Positions 6,736 through 14,100 are shown, counted from the first letter of the stretch. The stretch is 15,846 bases of DNA from Aphodosoma sp045614825 (GCA_045614825.1 JAZLDO010000020.1:1-15846), one strand, 5' to 3'. Notes: generated from the letters alone by a model not told the origin. Numbers and translations: made by a program.

Positions 6736-8445
6736 TTAGATAAGTTCTTTCGAACGTTCTAATGCCACATTGATGTTAGAGCAGATGTTTTCAGTAGGAA
6801 TTAATTTATTGAATTCTGCTTTTTCCAATGCAGTGCGCACTTGAGTATTTACGCCCGAAAGTACGATTTGTACCCCTTCTTTTTGAGATTGTTGGATAAG
6901 AACTTCGAGGTTGTGAATACCAGTTGAGTCCATAAATGGTACGCGACGCATACGGATGATACGAACTTTCGGTTTTTGACTGATACGACTCATCACCTCT
7001 TCAAACTTATTAGCGATACCGAAGAAGTAAGGACCATCGATTTCATATACATCAACTCCCTCTGGAATAGTGAGTTTTTCTTCTGAATTAAGTTGGATGT
7101 CAAGTTCTTGGTTAGGGTCGATTTCGTCGTGGAAGTGGCGGATTTCAACCGATTCGCTTGTACGTTTCAAGAACAATACAACAGCGAGTAATAGACCGAT
7201 TTCAATTGCAATTGTAAGGTCGAAAATCACTGTAAGCACAAATGTTGTCATCAACACTGCAAAGTCGCTCTTAGGACCTTTATAGAGAGATATGAATGTA
7301 CGCCAGCCACTCATGTTGTACGCTACGATGATGAGCACAGCTGCAAGACAAGGCATAGGAATCAAGCCTACAAGTGGACCCATGAACAAGAGTACCAACA
7401 AAAGAATCAATGCATGAACAATACCAGCCACAGGAGTGCGACCGCCATTGTTGATGTTAGTCATAGTACGAGCAATAGCACCTGTTGCAGGAATACCACC
7501 GAAGAATGGAACTACTACGTTAGCAATACCTTGACCGATAAGTTCTGTGTTAGAGTTGTGTTTGTCAGAGATAACACCATCAGCCACCATAGCAGAGAGT
7601 AGCGATTCGATTGCGCCCAACATAGCGATAGTGAATGCAGCAGGCATGAGTGAGCGAATTACACTCCAAATAGTTTCGCCTTCAGTGAGATTCATTTCTG
7701 GCAATTTAGGAGCAGGAATACCAGACGGCAATTCGTATAAGTCACCGATTGTTTTGATGCTATTTACGAACTCAAAGTTGGTAAACTCTTTCAACAACCA
7801 CACAACGAGTGTCATAATGATGATTACAACGAGCGAACCGGGTATTTTTTTAGATACTTTTGGAGTGAAGATGATAATTAAAAGGCTCAACAAACCAACA
7901 GCAAATGCACCCCAATTGACAGAAGTAATATTAGAAAAATAGCAAATCCATTTTTCAATGAAGTCGGCTGGTACACCTTCAATACCCATTCCGAAGAAAT
8001 CGTTCATTTGGGTTGAGAAGATAGTGAGTGCGATACCACCTGTGAAACCGATAATTACAGGGTAAGGCACGAATTTGATGATAGTACCCATTTTTGTAAG
8101 ACCCATTACGATGAGCATAATACCCGCAAGGATAGTAGCAATCATCAAACCAACCAATCCGAATTGTTGGATAATGCCGTAGATAATTACGATGAATGCA
8201 CCAGTTGGACCACCGATTTGAACTTTAGTACCACCAAAAGCAGAAATAATAAAACCAGCAATAATAGCAGTGATAAGACCCTCTGTAGGACCTACACCAG
8301 AAGCGATACCGAATGCAATTGCCAATGGAATTGCCACAATACCTACAATTACACCAGCCATCATGTCGGCAGTGAATTGTTGTTTGCCATAATTTTTCAA
8401 GCACTCAATAATGCGTGGTTGAAATACATCTTTAATGTTATACAT
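6736..8445 (-). CDS. SulP-family anion transporter with C-terminal STAS domain
   Basis: A 569-residue inner-membrane permease of the SulP (SLC26-like) family, near the family's usual length. After a short N-terminus, hydrophobic segments run from about residue 25 to 425; the first transmembrane segment has the family pattern AGVIVGIVAIPLAIAFGIASG, and PTGAF and GGIPATGAIARTMTNI follow further in. Residues about 465-555 form the cytoplasmic STAS domain, with the P-loop-like MDSTG at 505-509. The family carries sulfate, bicarbonate or dicarboxylates; sequence alone does not say which, and no sulfur-assimilation or carbonic-anhydrase gene is adjacent to help. ATG 8445 gives the normal N-terminus. 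Transcription starts from a good promoter about 160 bp upstream, leaving a long leader that contains two inverted heptamer arrays. A terminator follows the gene. Confidence 0.93.
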   Translation of the reverse strand: MYNIKDVFQPRIIECLKNYGKQQFTADMMAGVIVGIVAIPLAIAFGIASGVGPTEGLITAIIAGFIISAFGGTKVQIGGPTGAFIVIIYGIIQQFGLVGLMIATILAGIMLIVMGLTKMGTIIKFVPYPVIIGFTGGIALTIFSTQMNDFFGMGIEGVPADFIEKWICYFSNITSVNWGAFAVGLLSLLIIIFTPKVSKKIPGSLVVIIIMTLVVWLLKEFTNFEFVNSIKTIGDLYELPSGIPAPKLPEMNLTEGETIWSVIRSLMPAAFTIAMLGAIESLLSAMVADGVISDKHNSNTELIGQGIANVVVPFFGGIPATGAIARTMTNINNGGRTPVAGIVHALILLLVLLFMGPLVGLIPMPCLAAVLIIVAYNMSGWRTFISLYKGPKSDFAVLMTTFVLTVIFDLTIAIEIGLLLAVVLFLKRTSESVEIRHFHDEIDPNQELDIQLNSEEKLTIPEGVDVYEIDGPYFFGIANKFEEVMSRISQKPKVRIIRMRRVPFMDSTGIHNLEVLIQQSQKEGVQIVLSGVNTQVRTALEKAEFNKLIPTENICSNINVALERSKELI

Positions 8446-8461
8446 CTTTTTTTTCTTAATT

Positions 8462-8489
8462 CACAATGTACAATTCACAATGCTCAATC
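8462..8489. repeat. Degenerate heptamer array, CACAATG family (left arm)
   Basis: Units CACAATG, TACAATT, CACAATG, CTCAATC in 7-nt phase, immediately upstream of the transporter ATG. It is the inverted counterpart of the array at 8564-8591. Together they make up much of the 397-bp gap 8446-8842, which otherwise holds two promoters and AT-rich DNA. Confidence 0.75.
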
Positions 8490-8563
8490 AATAGCAATGT
8501 AAATTATATATTGTGTTTAGTTAATTATGTTGTTGATATTTAAATATTTATTTGGCTTGTGTA

Positions 8564-8591
8564 ATTGTGCATTGTGCATCGAGCATTGTGC
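8564..8591. repeat. Degenerate heptamer array, ATTGTGC family (right arm)
   Basis: Units ATTGTGC, ATTGTGC, ATCGAGC, ATTGTGC in 7-nt phase. Its reverse complement (GCACAAT) aligns with the array at 8462-8489, so a transcript from the promoter at 8607-8637 would carry both arms and could fold. Confidence 0.8.
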
Positions 8592-8606
8592 ATTTTTCAC
8601 GGACTG

Positions 8607-8637
8607 CAAAGTTACAAAATTCTTCTAACTTGACAAA
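8607..8637 (-). promoter_or_regulatory. Bacteroidetes-type promoter of the SulP gene
   Basis: On the - strand: TTTG (8637-8634), 19 nt, TAACTTTG (8614-8607). Both boxes fit the consensus exactly. The predicted start near 8600 gives a leader of about 155 nt before the ATG at 8445. Confidence 0.85.
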
Positions 8638-8730
8638 GTAAGAATTTTACTTTTTTTAATAAATTTATTTTATAGATAACTGTTTGATATATAGTTGATA
8701 ATATATTTTGTTGTGAGTTTATATAAAAAT

Positions 8731-8758
8731 AATTCCTAATTCCTAATTCCTAATTCCT
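8731..8758. repeat. Perfect tandem heptamer (AATTCCT x4) upstream of fabH
   Basis: Four identical AATTCCT units end 10 bp before the fabH -7 box and occupy the place where a -33 TTTG would lie. Reverse complement of the TTAGGAA family at 5256-5278. Confidence 0.9.
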
Positions 8759-8768
8759 CATTTTTTCG

Positions 8769-8776
8769 TATCTTTG
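8769..8776 (+). promoter_or_regulatory. -7 promoter box of fabH
   Basis: TATCTTTG matches TAnnTTTG and is followed by CA, as in many Bacteroidetes promoters. There is no TTTG about 20 bp upstream because the heptamer array fills that space. Predicted start near 8783 gives a leader of about 60 nt containing a 7-bp stem, TGAGGTG (8797-8803) with CACCTTA (8815-8821, one G-U pair). Confidence 0.65.
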
Positions 8777-8842
8777 CACCGAATTTTGTACCTATGTGAG
8801 GTGTGTTCTTAATTCACCTTATATATAACTAATAAAAAACAC

Positions 8843-9847
8843 ATGATACAAGACACTAAAGTAAGAGCCGCAATTACGGCTATTGAGGCATATTTGCCTG
8901 AGTATATTTTGACAAATGAAGAACTTAGCCACATGGTTGATACCTCTGACGAGTGGATTATGACTCGCGTTGGTATCAAAGAACGTCGTATTTTGAAAGA
9001 ACCTGTGGGTATGTCATTTATGGCAATCAAAGCTGTTAAAACACTTCTTGAAAAGAATAATCTTCAACCATCCGATATCGATGGTATCATTTGTTCGACT
9101 GTTACACCTGATATGGTGTTCCCATCAACAGCAGCTATTATTTCTGATGCTTGCGGTATCAAAAATGGTATTTCGTTCGATATGCAAGTCGGATGTGCAG
9201 GTTTTATCCATGCTTTCAAAACAGCATCTTTATATATCGAAAGTGGTTTTTGTAAAAGAATGATTGTTGTTTCTGGTGAAAAGATGTCGTCTATTATCGA
9301 CTATACTGATCGTAACACATGTCCATTGTTTGGCGATGGTGCAGCTGCTGTATTGCTCGAACCTTGTGCTGATGGTAATGGCCTTCAAGATGCAATACTT
9401 CGTTCTGATGGTGTAGGTAAAGATTATCTCCATATGAAAGCCGGCGGTTCAATCAAACCTGCAACACACGAAACTGTCGATGCTCGCGAACACTTTGTAT
9501 ATCAAGATGGTAAAAACGTATTCAAATGGGCAGTAAGTAAAATGTCTGAGGTATCGCTCGAAATGATGGAACGTCATGGGTTGAATCCAAATGAAATATA
9601 TTTCCTCCCTCATCAAGCTAATATGCGTATTATTGAGGCTGTAGGCAATCGTATGGGTATGCGTCCAGACAGAGTTTTGGTTAACATTGACAAACGTGCT
9701 AATACTTCGTCCGCTACAATTCCAATCCTTCTTTGGGATAACAAACACCTATTCCTTAAAGGCGACAATCTTGTCCTCTCTTCTTTTGGAGCAGGTTTTG
9801 CATGGGGTTCTGTATATCTTAAATGGGCTGTTGATAACATGAAATAA
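8843..9847 (+). CDS. fabH: 3-oxoacyl-ACP synthase III (KAS III)
   Basis: A 334-residue beta-ketoacyl-ACP synthase III, which condenses an acyl-CoA (usually acetyl-CoA) with malonyl-ACP to start type II fatty-acid synthesis in the cytoplasm. The catalytic triad is complete: C118 in QVGCAGF, H257 in PHQANMR, N287 in KRANTSSA. The family's early motif DTSDEWIMTRVGIKERR is at 33-49 and the GDGAAAVLLE strand at 164-173; the C-terminal SSFGAGFAWGSV (313-324) is intact. ATG 8843 gives the expected N-terminus and follows its own promoter box. There is no rpmF or plsX immediately upstream, unlike the arrangement in many bacteria. It is the first gene of a co-directional run; a 133-bp repeat-filled spacer separates it from the next gene. 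Confidence 0.97.
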   Translation: MIQDTKVRAAITAIEAYLPEYILTNEELSHMVDTSDEWIMTRVGIKERRILKEPVGMSFMAIKAVKTLLEKNNLQPSDIDGIICSTVTPDMVFPSTAAIISDACGIKNGISFDMQVGCAGFIHAFKTASLYIESGFCKRMIVVSGEKMSSIIDYTDRNTCPLFGDGAAAVLLEPCADGNGLQDAILRSDGVGKDYLHMKAGGSIKPATHETVDAREHFVYQDGKNVFKWAVSKMSEVSLEMMERHGLNPNEIYFLPHQANMRIIEAVGNRMGMRPDRVLVNIDKRANTSSATIPILLWDNKHLFLKGDNLVLSSFGAGFAWGSVYLKWAVDNMK

Positions 9848-9868
9848 ATACACACTCTCATTGTGTAT
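9848..9868. repeat. ATACACACTCTCA palindrome (copy 3)
   Basis: ATACACA-CTCTCAT-TGTGTAT, starting directly after the fabH stop codon. Same core as copy 1 (2523-2547), with one T in place of G in the right arm. Confidence 0.7.
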
Positions 9869-9890
9869 CACACTAAACAAATCCTATAGG

Positions 9891-9945
9891 TTTACCCTAT
9901 CTTTACCATACCTTCTTCATAGGATAACCATACCTTCACCATACA
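9891..9945. repeat. Degenerate 11-nt tandem array
   Basis: Five 11-nt units in phase: TTTACCCTATC, TTTACCATACC, TTCTTCATAGG, ATAACCATACC, TTCACCATACA. The exact 11-mer ACCATACCTTC appears at 9905-9915 and 9927-9937. It joins palindrome copies 3 and 4. Confidence 0.7.
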
Positions 9946-9961
9946 CACTCTCATTGTGTGT
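9941..9961. repeat. ATACACACTCTCA palindrome (copy 4)
   Basis: ATACACACTCTCATTGTGTGT; ATACACA pairs with TGTGTGT (one G-U). It overlaps the end of the 11-nt array and lies 20 bp before the next ATG. Confidence 0.65.
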
Positions 9962-9980
9962 TTAACTATAAATAACAACT

Positions 9981-10523
9981 ATGATTTCGCCACGAGAAGT
10001 ACGAGTAATGGGAGTCAGCGAAGCCAAACCCGACAATGATATCTATCTTTTAATGTTGGAGGAGGTAGATGGTAGTCGTAAATTGCCTATCATCATAGGT
10101 AGGTTTGAGGCAAAAAGCATCCTCATCGCCTTGCAAAAAGTAGAGTTGAAACGCCCGATTGTTTATGATCTTATGCTCGATATGATGAATCAATGCGATA
10201 TAGATCTCGTACGAGTAGATATAGTGCGTAAATCAGGCGAAGCTTATTTCTCTAAGTTGGTGATAATGAATGGTGATGAAGAGTTGCAATTAGATAGTCG
10301 TACATCCGACTCTGTAGCCCTTGCCGTTCGTTATAACGCACCGATTTATGTAGAAGAAGAGATATTAGATGAGGTAAAGGATCGTGTGCAAATACGGCAT
10401 ACTGATGATGCTCCTGTTCACATGCTCTTCGATGAAGAACTTGAAGAGGCACTACAACGTGCTATAGCATCCGAAAATTACGAACGCGCTCAAGAGATAA
10501 AAAACAGAATAAATAAAATATGA
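9981..10523 (+). CDS. Bifunctional nuclease (DUF151) with C-terminal UVR motif
   Basis: A 180-residue protein with a bifunctional nuclease (BFN/DUF151) domain at about 1-135 and a UVR motif (UvrB/UvrC helical hairpin) at about 154-178 (LEEALQRAIASENYERAQEIK). Characteristic stretches are KLPIIIGRFEAKSI (34-47) and the highly conserved DSRTSDSVALAVR (105-117). BFN homologues have been reported with DNase and RNase activity; whether this one is active is not shown by sequence. The UVR hairpin is a protein-interaction module shared with UvrB, UvrC and Clp adaptors. The TGA stop overlaps the next gene's ATG by 4 bp (ATGA at 10520-10523), suggesting translational coupling with the nucleoside permease and hinting at a joint nucleotide-salvage role, which is inference only. 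Confidence 0.9.
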   Translation: MISPREVRVMGVSEAKPDNDIYLLMLEEVDGSRKLPIIIGRFEAKSILIALQKVELKRPIVYDLMLDMMNQCDIDLVRVDIVRKSGEAYFSKLVIMNGDEELQLDSRTSDSVALAVRYNAPIYVEEEILDEVKDRVQIRHTDDAPVHMLFDEELEEALQRAIASENYERAQEIKNRINKI

Positions 10524-11770
10524 AATTAAGACTTATCATAATGAACTTCCTCCAATTTGCAGTTTGGGGGGCATATTTAACATCAATGGGCTCGTATCTT
10601 GGACAAGCGGGATTGGGAGCAAATATTGGTGTCTTTTATTCTATTCAAGGTGTAGTGTCTATATTTATGCCTGCGCTAATGGGTATTGTGGCTGACCGTT
10701 GGATTCCTGCACAAAAACTTCTTGGTATATGCCATGGCATTGCAGGAGCATTGATGATTGCAGCAGGTTGGTATGGTTTGACTACCGATGCCGTTCAATT
10801 CAGTACATTATTTACCCTCTATAGCTTAAGTGTAGCATTCTATATGCCTACATTAGCACTCTCTAATTCGGTAGCATATAATGCTTTAGATAAAGCAGGA
10901 CTCGATACTGTGAAAGCATTCCCGCCAATCCGTGTGTTTGGTACAATTGGGTTTATCTGTTCGATGATTGCAGTCGATTTGTTGGGCTATCAACCAACTG
11001 CGGCACAATATGCAGTTAGTGGAGCTTTAGGGTTGATATTGGCAATTTATTCATTCACATTGCCAGAGTGTCCAATCTCTAAAAATCAAGAAAATAAATC
11101 ACTTGTAGAAGCTTTAGGATTGAATGCATTTGCTCTTTTCAAAGAATATAGAATGGCAATCTTCTTCATCTTCTCTATGTTGTTAGGTATGATGTTGCAG
11201 ATTACTAATGGTTATGCAAATCCGTTCATTTCAAGTTTCGGAGCATATCCTGAATTTACCAATACATTTGGAGTGCAACATGCTAATATGCTCATTTCGT
11301 TGAGTCAAATATCAGAAACATTGTGTATTCTTTTGATTCCATTCTTCTTGAAACGTTTCGGTATCAAGAACGTAATGCTTATGGCAATGTTGGCATGGAT
11401 GCTTCGTTTTGGATTCTTTGGTATGGGTAATCCAGGTAGTGGGGTATGGCTATTCATTCTCTCTATGATTGTGTATGGTATGGCATTCGACTTCTTTAAT
11501 ATCTCAGGTTCTCTCTTTGTAGATAAAGAGGTTGCCTCTAATATGCGTTCGTCAGCTCAAGGACTTTTTATGATGATGACCAATGGATTTGGAGCAACTA
11601 TCGGTGTACTTGCCGCACAAGCTATAGTAAATCACTATTGTCAATATAATGCAACGGGGCATCTTGTTGGCGATTGGACTTCAGTGTGGTATATATTTGC
11701 AGGCTTCGCGCTAATCGTAGCTATTGCATTTGCACTTATTTTCAGAGAAAAGAAAAATAATAAAGTCTAG
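10520..11770 (+). CDS. nupG: Nucleoside:H+ symporter, NupG/XapB-type MFS permease
   Basis: A 416-residue inner-membrane transporter of the major facilitator superfamily, with about 12 hydrophobic segments. The beginning MKLRLIIMNFLQFAVWGAY and the early GIVADRWIPAQKLLG loop are hallmarks of the nucleoside:H+ symporter family (NupG/XapB), which imports purine and pyrimidine nucleosides. A second-half loop reads FLKRFGIKNVM, as expected for the duplicated fold, and the C-terminus is short and basic (FREKKNNKV). ATG 10520 overlaps the preceding stop by 4 bp, so the two genes are surely one transcript. The stop codon TAG at 11768-11770 is itself part of a 9-nt repeat array that fills the spacer to lptB. 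Exact substrate range cannot be read from sequence. Confidence 0.92.
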   Translation: MKLRLIIMNFLQFAVWGAYLTSMGSYLGQAGLGANIGVFYSIQGVVSIFMPALMGIVADRWIPAQKLLGICHGIAGALMIAAGWYGLTTDAVQFSTLFTLYSLSVAFYMPTLALSNSVAYNALDKAGLDTVKAFPPIRVFGTIGFICSMIAVDLLGYQPTAAQYAVSGALGLILAIYSFTLPECPISKNQENKSLVEALGLNAFALFKEYRMAIFFIFSMLLGMMLQITNGYANPFISSFGAYPEFTNTFGVQHANMLISLSQISETLCILLIPFFLKRFGIKNVMLMAMLAWMLRFGFFGMGNPGSGVWLFILSMIVYGMAFDFFNISGSLFVDKEVASNMRSSAQGLFMMMTNGFGATIGVLAAQAIVNHYCQYNATGHLVGDWTSVWYIFAGFALIVAIAFALIFREKKNNKV

Positions 11771-11808
11771 ACTTTTTAGATTATCTAGAATTACTAGTTT
11801 TAATAAGA
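11764..11808. repeat. Degenerate nonamer array, CTAGA family (copy 1)
   Basis: Five 9-nt units in phase: AGTCTAGAC, TTTTTAGAT, TATCTAGAA, TTACTAGTT, TTAATAAGA. It includes the upstream gene's stop codon and ends 4 bp before the lptB ATG. Same family as 13501-13590. Confidence 0.65.
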
Positions 11809-11812
11809 ATAG

Positions 11813-12562
11813 ATGGAGAAAATTTTGCGTACAGAGCATTTGTTTAAGACCTATGGTAAGCGTACCGTAGTGAATGATGTTTCTATTGAGGTACGACAAG
11901 GCGAAATTGTAGGTTTGCTTGGACCAAATGGTGCAGGTAAGACTACTACATTTTATATGACAACAGGTCTTGTAGTGCCAAATAGTGGCAAGATTTTTCT
12001 TAATGACCAAGAGATTACAAAATATCCTGTATATCGTAGAGCACAAGCTGGTATCGGTTATTTGGCACAAGAGGCTTCTGTCTTTCGCAAAATGACAGTG
12101 GAAGATAACATTAAGGCTGTCCTTGAAATGACAAAATTTTCAAAAGAGTATCAACGAGAAAAACTCGAACAATTGATAGCAGAGTTTCGTCTTGAACATG
12201 TGCGTAAGAATATTGGAGATAGATTGTCAGGTGGTGAGCGTCGTCGTTGTGAAATTGCTCGCTGTTTGGCTATAGAGCCTGACTTTGTGATGCTTGATGA
12301 GCCATTTGCAGGAGTTGACCCTATTGCAGTGCAAGATATTCAAGATATTGTGTGGCATTTGAAGGATAAGAATATAGGTATTCTTATTACAGACCATAAC
12401 GTAGATGAAACTCTCTCTATTACCGATAGAGCATATCTACTCTTCGAAGGTAAAATCCTCTTCCAAGGTACGCCAAAAGAGTTGGCAGATAATCCAGTTG
12501 TGCGTGAAAAATATCTTGGTAGAGACTTCCAATTGAAACAAAAAACAAAAGTATCAATATAA
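11813..12562 (+). CDS. lptB: LPS export ABC transporter ATP-binding protein
   Basis: A 249-residue ABC ATPase matching LptB, which with LptFG extracts lipopolysaccharide from the inner membrane and drives it along the Lpt bridge. All nucleotide-binding elements are present: Walker A GPNGAGKT (37-44), Q-loop Q86 in GYLAQEASVFRKMTV, signature LSGGERRR (138-145), Walker B FVMLDEP (158-164) with E163, and switch H195 in ITDHNV. The stretches YPVYRRAQAGIGYLAQE and FAGVDPIAVQDIQ are typical of LptB rather than of amino-acid or drug exporters. The start at 11813 gives MEKILRTEHLFKTYGKR, the normal family N-terminus. Both flanking spacers are repeat arrays; no terminator separates it from panC, so co-transcription is likely. 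Confidence 0.96.
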   Translation: MEKILRTEHLFKTYGKRTVVNDVSIEVRQGEIVGLLGPNGAGKTTTFYMTTGLVVPNSGKIFLNDQEITKYPVYRRAQAGIGYLAQEASVFRKMTVEDNIKAVLEMTKFSKEYQREKLEQLIAEFRLEHVRKNIGDRLSGGERRRCEIARCLAIEPDFVMLDEPFAGVDPIAVQDIQDIVWHLKDKNIGILITDHNVDETLSITDRAYLLFEGKILFQGTPKELADNPVVREKYLGRDFQLKQKTKVSI

Positions 12563-12637
12563 AGTTGAGAGTTGAAAGTTGAGAGTTGAAAATTAATACT
12601 AAAAAGGATTTTCAAATTTCAAATTTCACATTTTTAA
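12561..12637. repeat. Two facing degenerate heptamer arrays between lptB and panC
   Basis: Left array (12561-12595): AAAGTTG, AGAGTTG, AAAGTTG, AGAGTTG, AAAATTA. Right array (12610-12637): TTTCAAA, TTTCAAA, TTTCACA, TTTTTAA. They can pair: TTGAAAAT (12586-12593) is the exact inverse of ATTTTCAA (12608-12615). Together they fill the 80-bp spacer and overlap the lptB stop codon. Confidence 0.75.
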
Positions 12638-12642
12638 GAATT

Positions 12643-13494
12643 ATGCGTTTAATAAAAAACATTGCTGAATTAGAGCAATATATTTCAGCTCTAAAAGCAG
12701 AAAATAAAACGATAGGTTTTGTGCCTACTATGGGAGCCCTTCACGAAGGACACCTACAACTTGTACGTCGTGCTGTGGCTGAAAATGAAGTAGCTATAGT
12801 TAGTGTATTTGTTAATCCAACTCAATTTAATGATAAAAATGACCTTGCTAAATATCCACGTACACTTGAGGCTGATTCTGTACTTCTTGAGTCTGTTGGT
12901 TGTACTGCCGTATTTGCACCTTCAGCTGAGGAATTTTATACCGAAGAGGAGATGAATACAACGTTTCAATTCGATTTCGCAGGATTGGATGAGGTTATGG
13001 AAGGCAAATTCCGTCCAGGACATTTCAATGGGGTAGTGCAAGTGGTTAGCAAACTTTTCCGTCTTGTGCAACCTACACGTGCCTATTTTGGTGAGAAAGA
13101 TTTCCAACAATTGGCTATTATTCGCCACATGGTGCGCACTATGAATTTTGATATTGAGATTATAGGTTGTCCTATTGTGCGTGAAGATAGCGGTCTTGCA
13201 CGTTCTTCTCGTAATACATTATTGACTGAAGAGCAACGTGCTTTGGCTGCAAATATTCATGCTGTATTGAAAGAAAGTACATCATTTTATTCAATGACTA
13301 CAGTGAAAGAGATTCATGAGGCTACTATTGCTGCTATCAATCGTCACGAAGGACTCGAAGTGGAGTATTATGATATTGTTAATGGCGATACACTCCAATC
13401 AATCGAAAAGTGGGAAGATGCTGATTATGTGGTTGGATGTATTACAGTTTATTGTGGTTCAGTTCGCTTGATTGATAATATCAGATTTAAATAA
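12643..13494 (+). CDS. panC: Pantothenate synthetase
   Basis: A 283-residue pantoate-beta-alanine ligase, which joins pantoate and beta-alanine with ATP in the last step of pantothenate synthesis. The HIGH-like motif is HEGH at 34-37 within PTMGALHEGH; FVNPTQF (56-62), GEKDFQQL (150-157) and the KMSKS-like SSRN (188-191) are all intact. The start is ATG 12643 (MRLIKNIAEL), which gives the family's normal beginning; an in-frame ATG at 12586 would add 19 residues translated from the heptamer arrays. It is followed by panD, so the products of both genes meet in one reaction. A 117-bp spacer made of nonamer repeats lies between them. Confidence 0.97.
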   Translation: MRLIKNIAELEQYISALKAENKTIGFVPTMGALHEGHLQLVRRAVAENEVAIVSVFVNPTQFNDKNDLAKYPRTLEADSVLLESVGCTAVFAPSAEEFYTEEEMNTTFQFDFAGLDEVMEGKFRPGHFNGVVQVVSKLFRLVQPTRAYFGEKDFQQLAIIRHMVRTMNFDIEIIGCPIVREDSGLARSSRNTLLTEEQRALAANIHAVLKESTSFYSMTTVKEIHEATIAAINRHEGLEVEYYDIVNGDTLQSIEKWEDADYVVGCITVYCGSVRLIDNIRFK

Positions 13495-13500
13495 TAATAT

Positions 13501-13590
13501 AGTGAGTCTAGAATAACTAGAATGACTATAATAACTAGATAAGCAAGGAAGACTAGATAAACTATAATAACTAGATTGTCTAGAAAAAAT
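13501..13590. repeat. Degenerate nonamer array, CTAGA family (copy 2)
   Basis: Ten consecutive 9-nt units in perfect phase, for example AGAATAACT, AGAATGACT, ATAATAACT, AGATAAGCA, AGGAAGACT, AGATAAACT. A 16-mer, ACTATAATAACTAGAT, is repeated exactly at 13525-13540 and 13561-13576, four units (36 bp) apart, so a multi-unit block seems to have been duplicated. Confidence 0.85.
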
Positions 13591-13611
13591 TAGAATATAT
13601 AATTGAATATT

Positions 13612-13962
13612 ATGTACCTTAATTTAGTAAAAAGCAAAATACATCGTGTGACTATCACAGAGTCATGCCTTGATTATATTGGTAGTATTACAATTGATCA
13701 AGACCTCATGGAGGCTGCCAATATTTATCCTAATGAGCGCGTACAAGTAGTAGATAATAATAATGGTAGTCGTTTCGAGACATACGTTATTCCTGGCGAA
13801 AGAGGTTCAGGTGTAATTTGTGTTAATGGGGCTGCTGCTCATCTTGTTAATGTGGGTGATATAATTATTATTATGGCTTATACTTGGATGACAGAAGAAG
13901 AGGCTAAGATATTTAAGCCGTCAGTTGTATTCCCAGATACTCAAACTAATAAGTTAGTTTAA
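13612..13962 (+). CDS. panD: Aspartate 1-decarboxylase proenzyme
   Basis: A 116-residue pyruvoyl-dependent enzyme that turns aspartate into beta-alanine, the partner substrate for PanC. With the start at ATG 13612 (MYLNLVKSKIHRV), self-cleavage would fall at G24-S25 (DYIGSITID), the same numbers as in E. coli PanD, and R54 and Y58 (GSRFETY) also keep their numbers; this supports the start over the in-frame TTG at 13603. The conserved VNGAAAHLVNVGDIIII core is present. It is the last gene of the fabH-to-panD run and is followed 24 bp after its stop by a strong terminator. Confidence 0.97.
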   Translation: MYLNLVKSKIHRVTITESCLDYIGSITIDQDLMEAANIYPNERVQVVDNNNGSRFETYVIPGERGSGVICVNGAAAHLVNVGDIIIIMAYTWMTEEEAKIFKPSVVFPDTQTNKLV

Positions 13963-13986
13963 TTAATTTATTTTATTTATATCAAT

Positions 13987-14024
13987 AAAAAAAGCAATTC
14001 AACATTATTTGAATTGCTTTTTTT
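13987..14024. terminator. Bidirectional terminator shared by panD and tRNA-Gln
   Basis: A perfect 16-bp stem, AAAAAAAGCAATTCAA (13987-14002) with TTGAATTGCTTTTTTT (14009-14024), around a 6-nt loop, with seven-base U-tracts on both strands. It ends panD on + and the tRNA on -; the tRNA 3' end is only 1 bp away. Confidence 0.93.
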
Positions 14025-14025
14025 G

Positions 14026-14096
14026 TTGCCCCACTAGGACTCGAACCCAGACATACAGAACCAGAATCTGCTGTGCTACCATTACACAATAGGGCA
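14026..14096 (-). tRNA. tRNA-Gln, anticodon CUG
   Basis: A 71-nt cloverleaf. The acceptor TGCCCTA pairs with TGGGGCA, the D-stem GTGT with GCAC around AATGGTA, the anticodon stem GCAGA with TCTGT, and the T-stem CTGGG with CCTAG around TTCGAGT. The anticodon loop TTCTGGT puts C34-U35-G36 at 14064-14062, reading CAG (Gln). The discriminator is A and CCA is not encoded, so CCA is added later. The 5' end lies 4 nt beyond the U-tract of the upstream oadB terminator, leaving almost no room for a separate promoter. Confidence 0.93.
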
Positions 14097-14100
14097 TTGA

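Noticed and set aside
12586..12642. N-terminal extension of PanC from an earlier in-frame ATG
   Set aside because: These 19 codons are translated heptamer repeats; PanC proteins begin near MRLIKNIAEL.
13501..13590. Repeat array as a CRISPR or phage attachment site
   Set aside because: Units are 9 nt and contiguous with no spacers, and there are no cas or integrase genes nearby.
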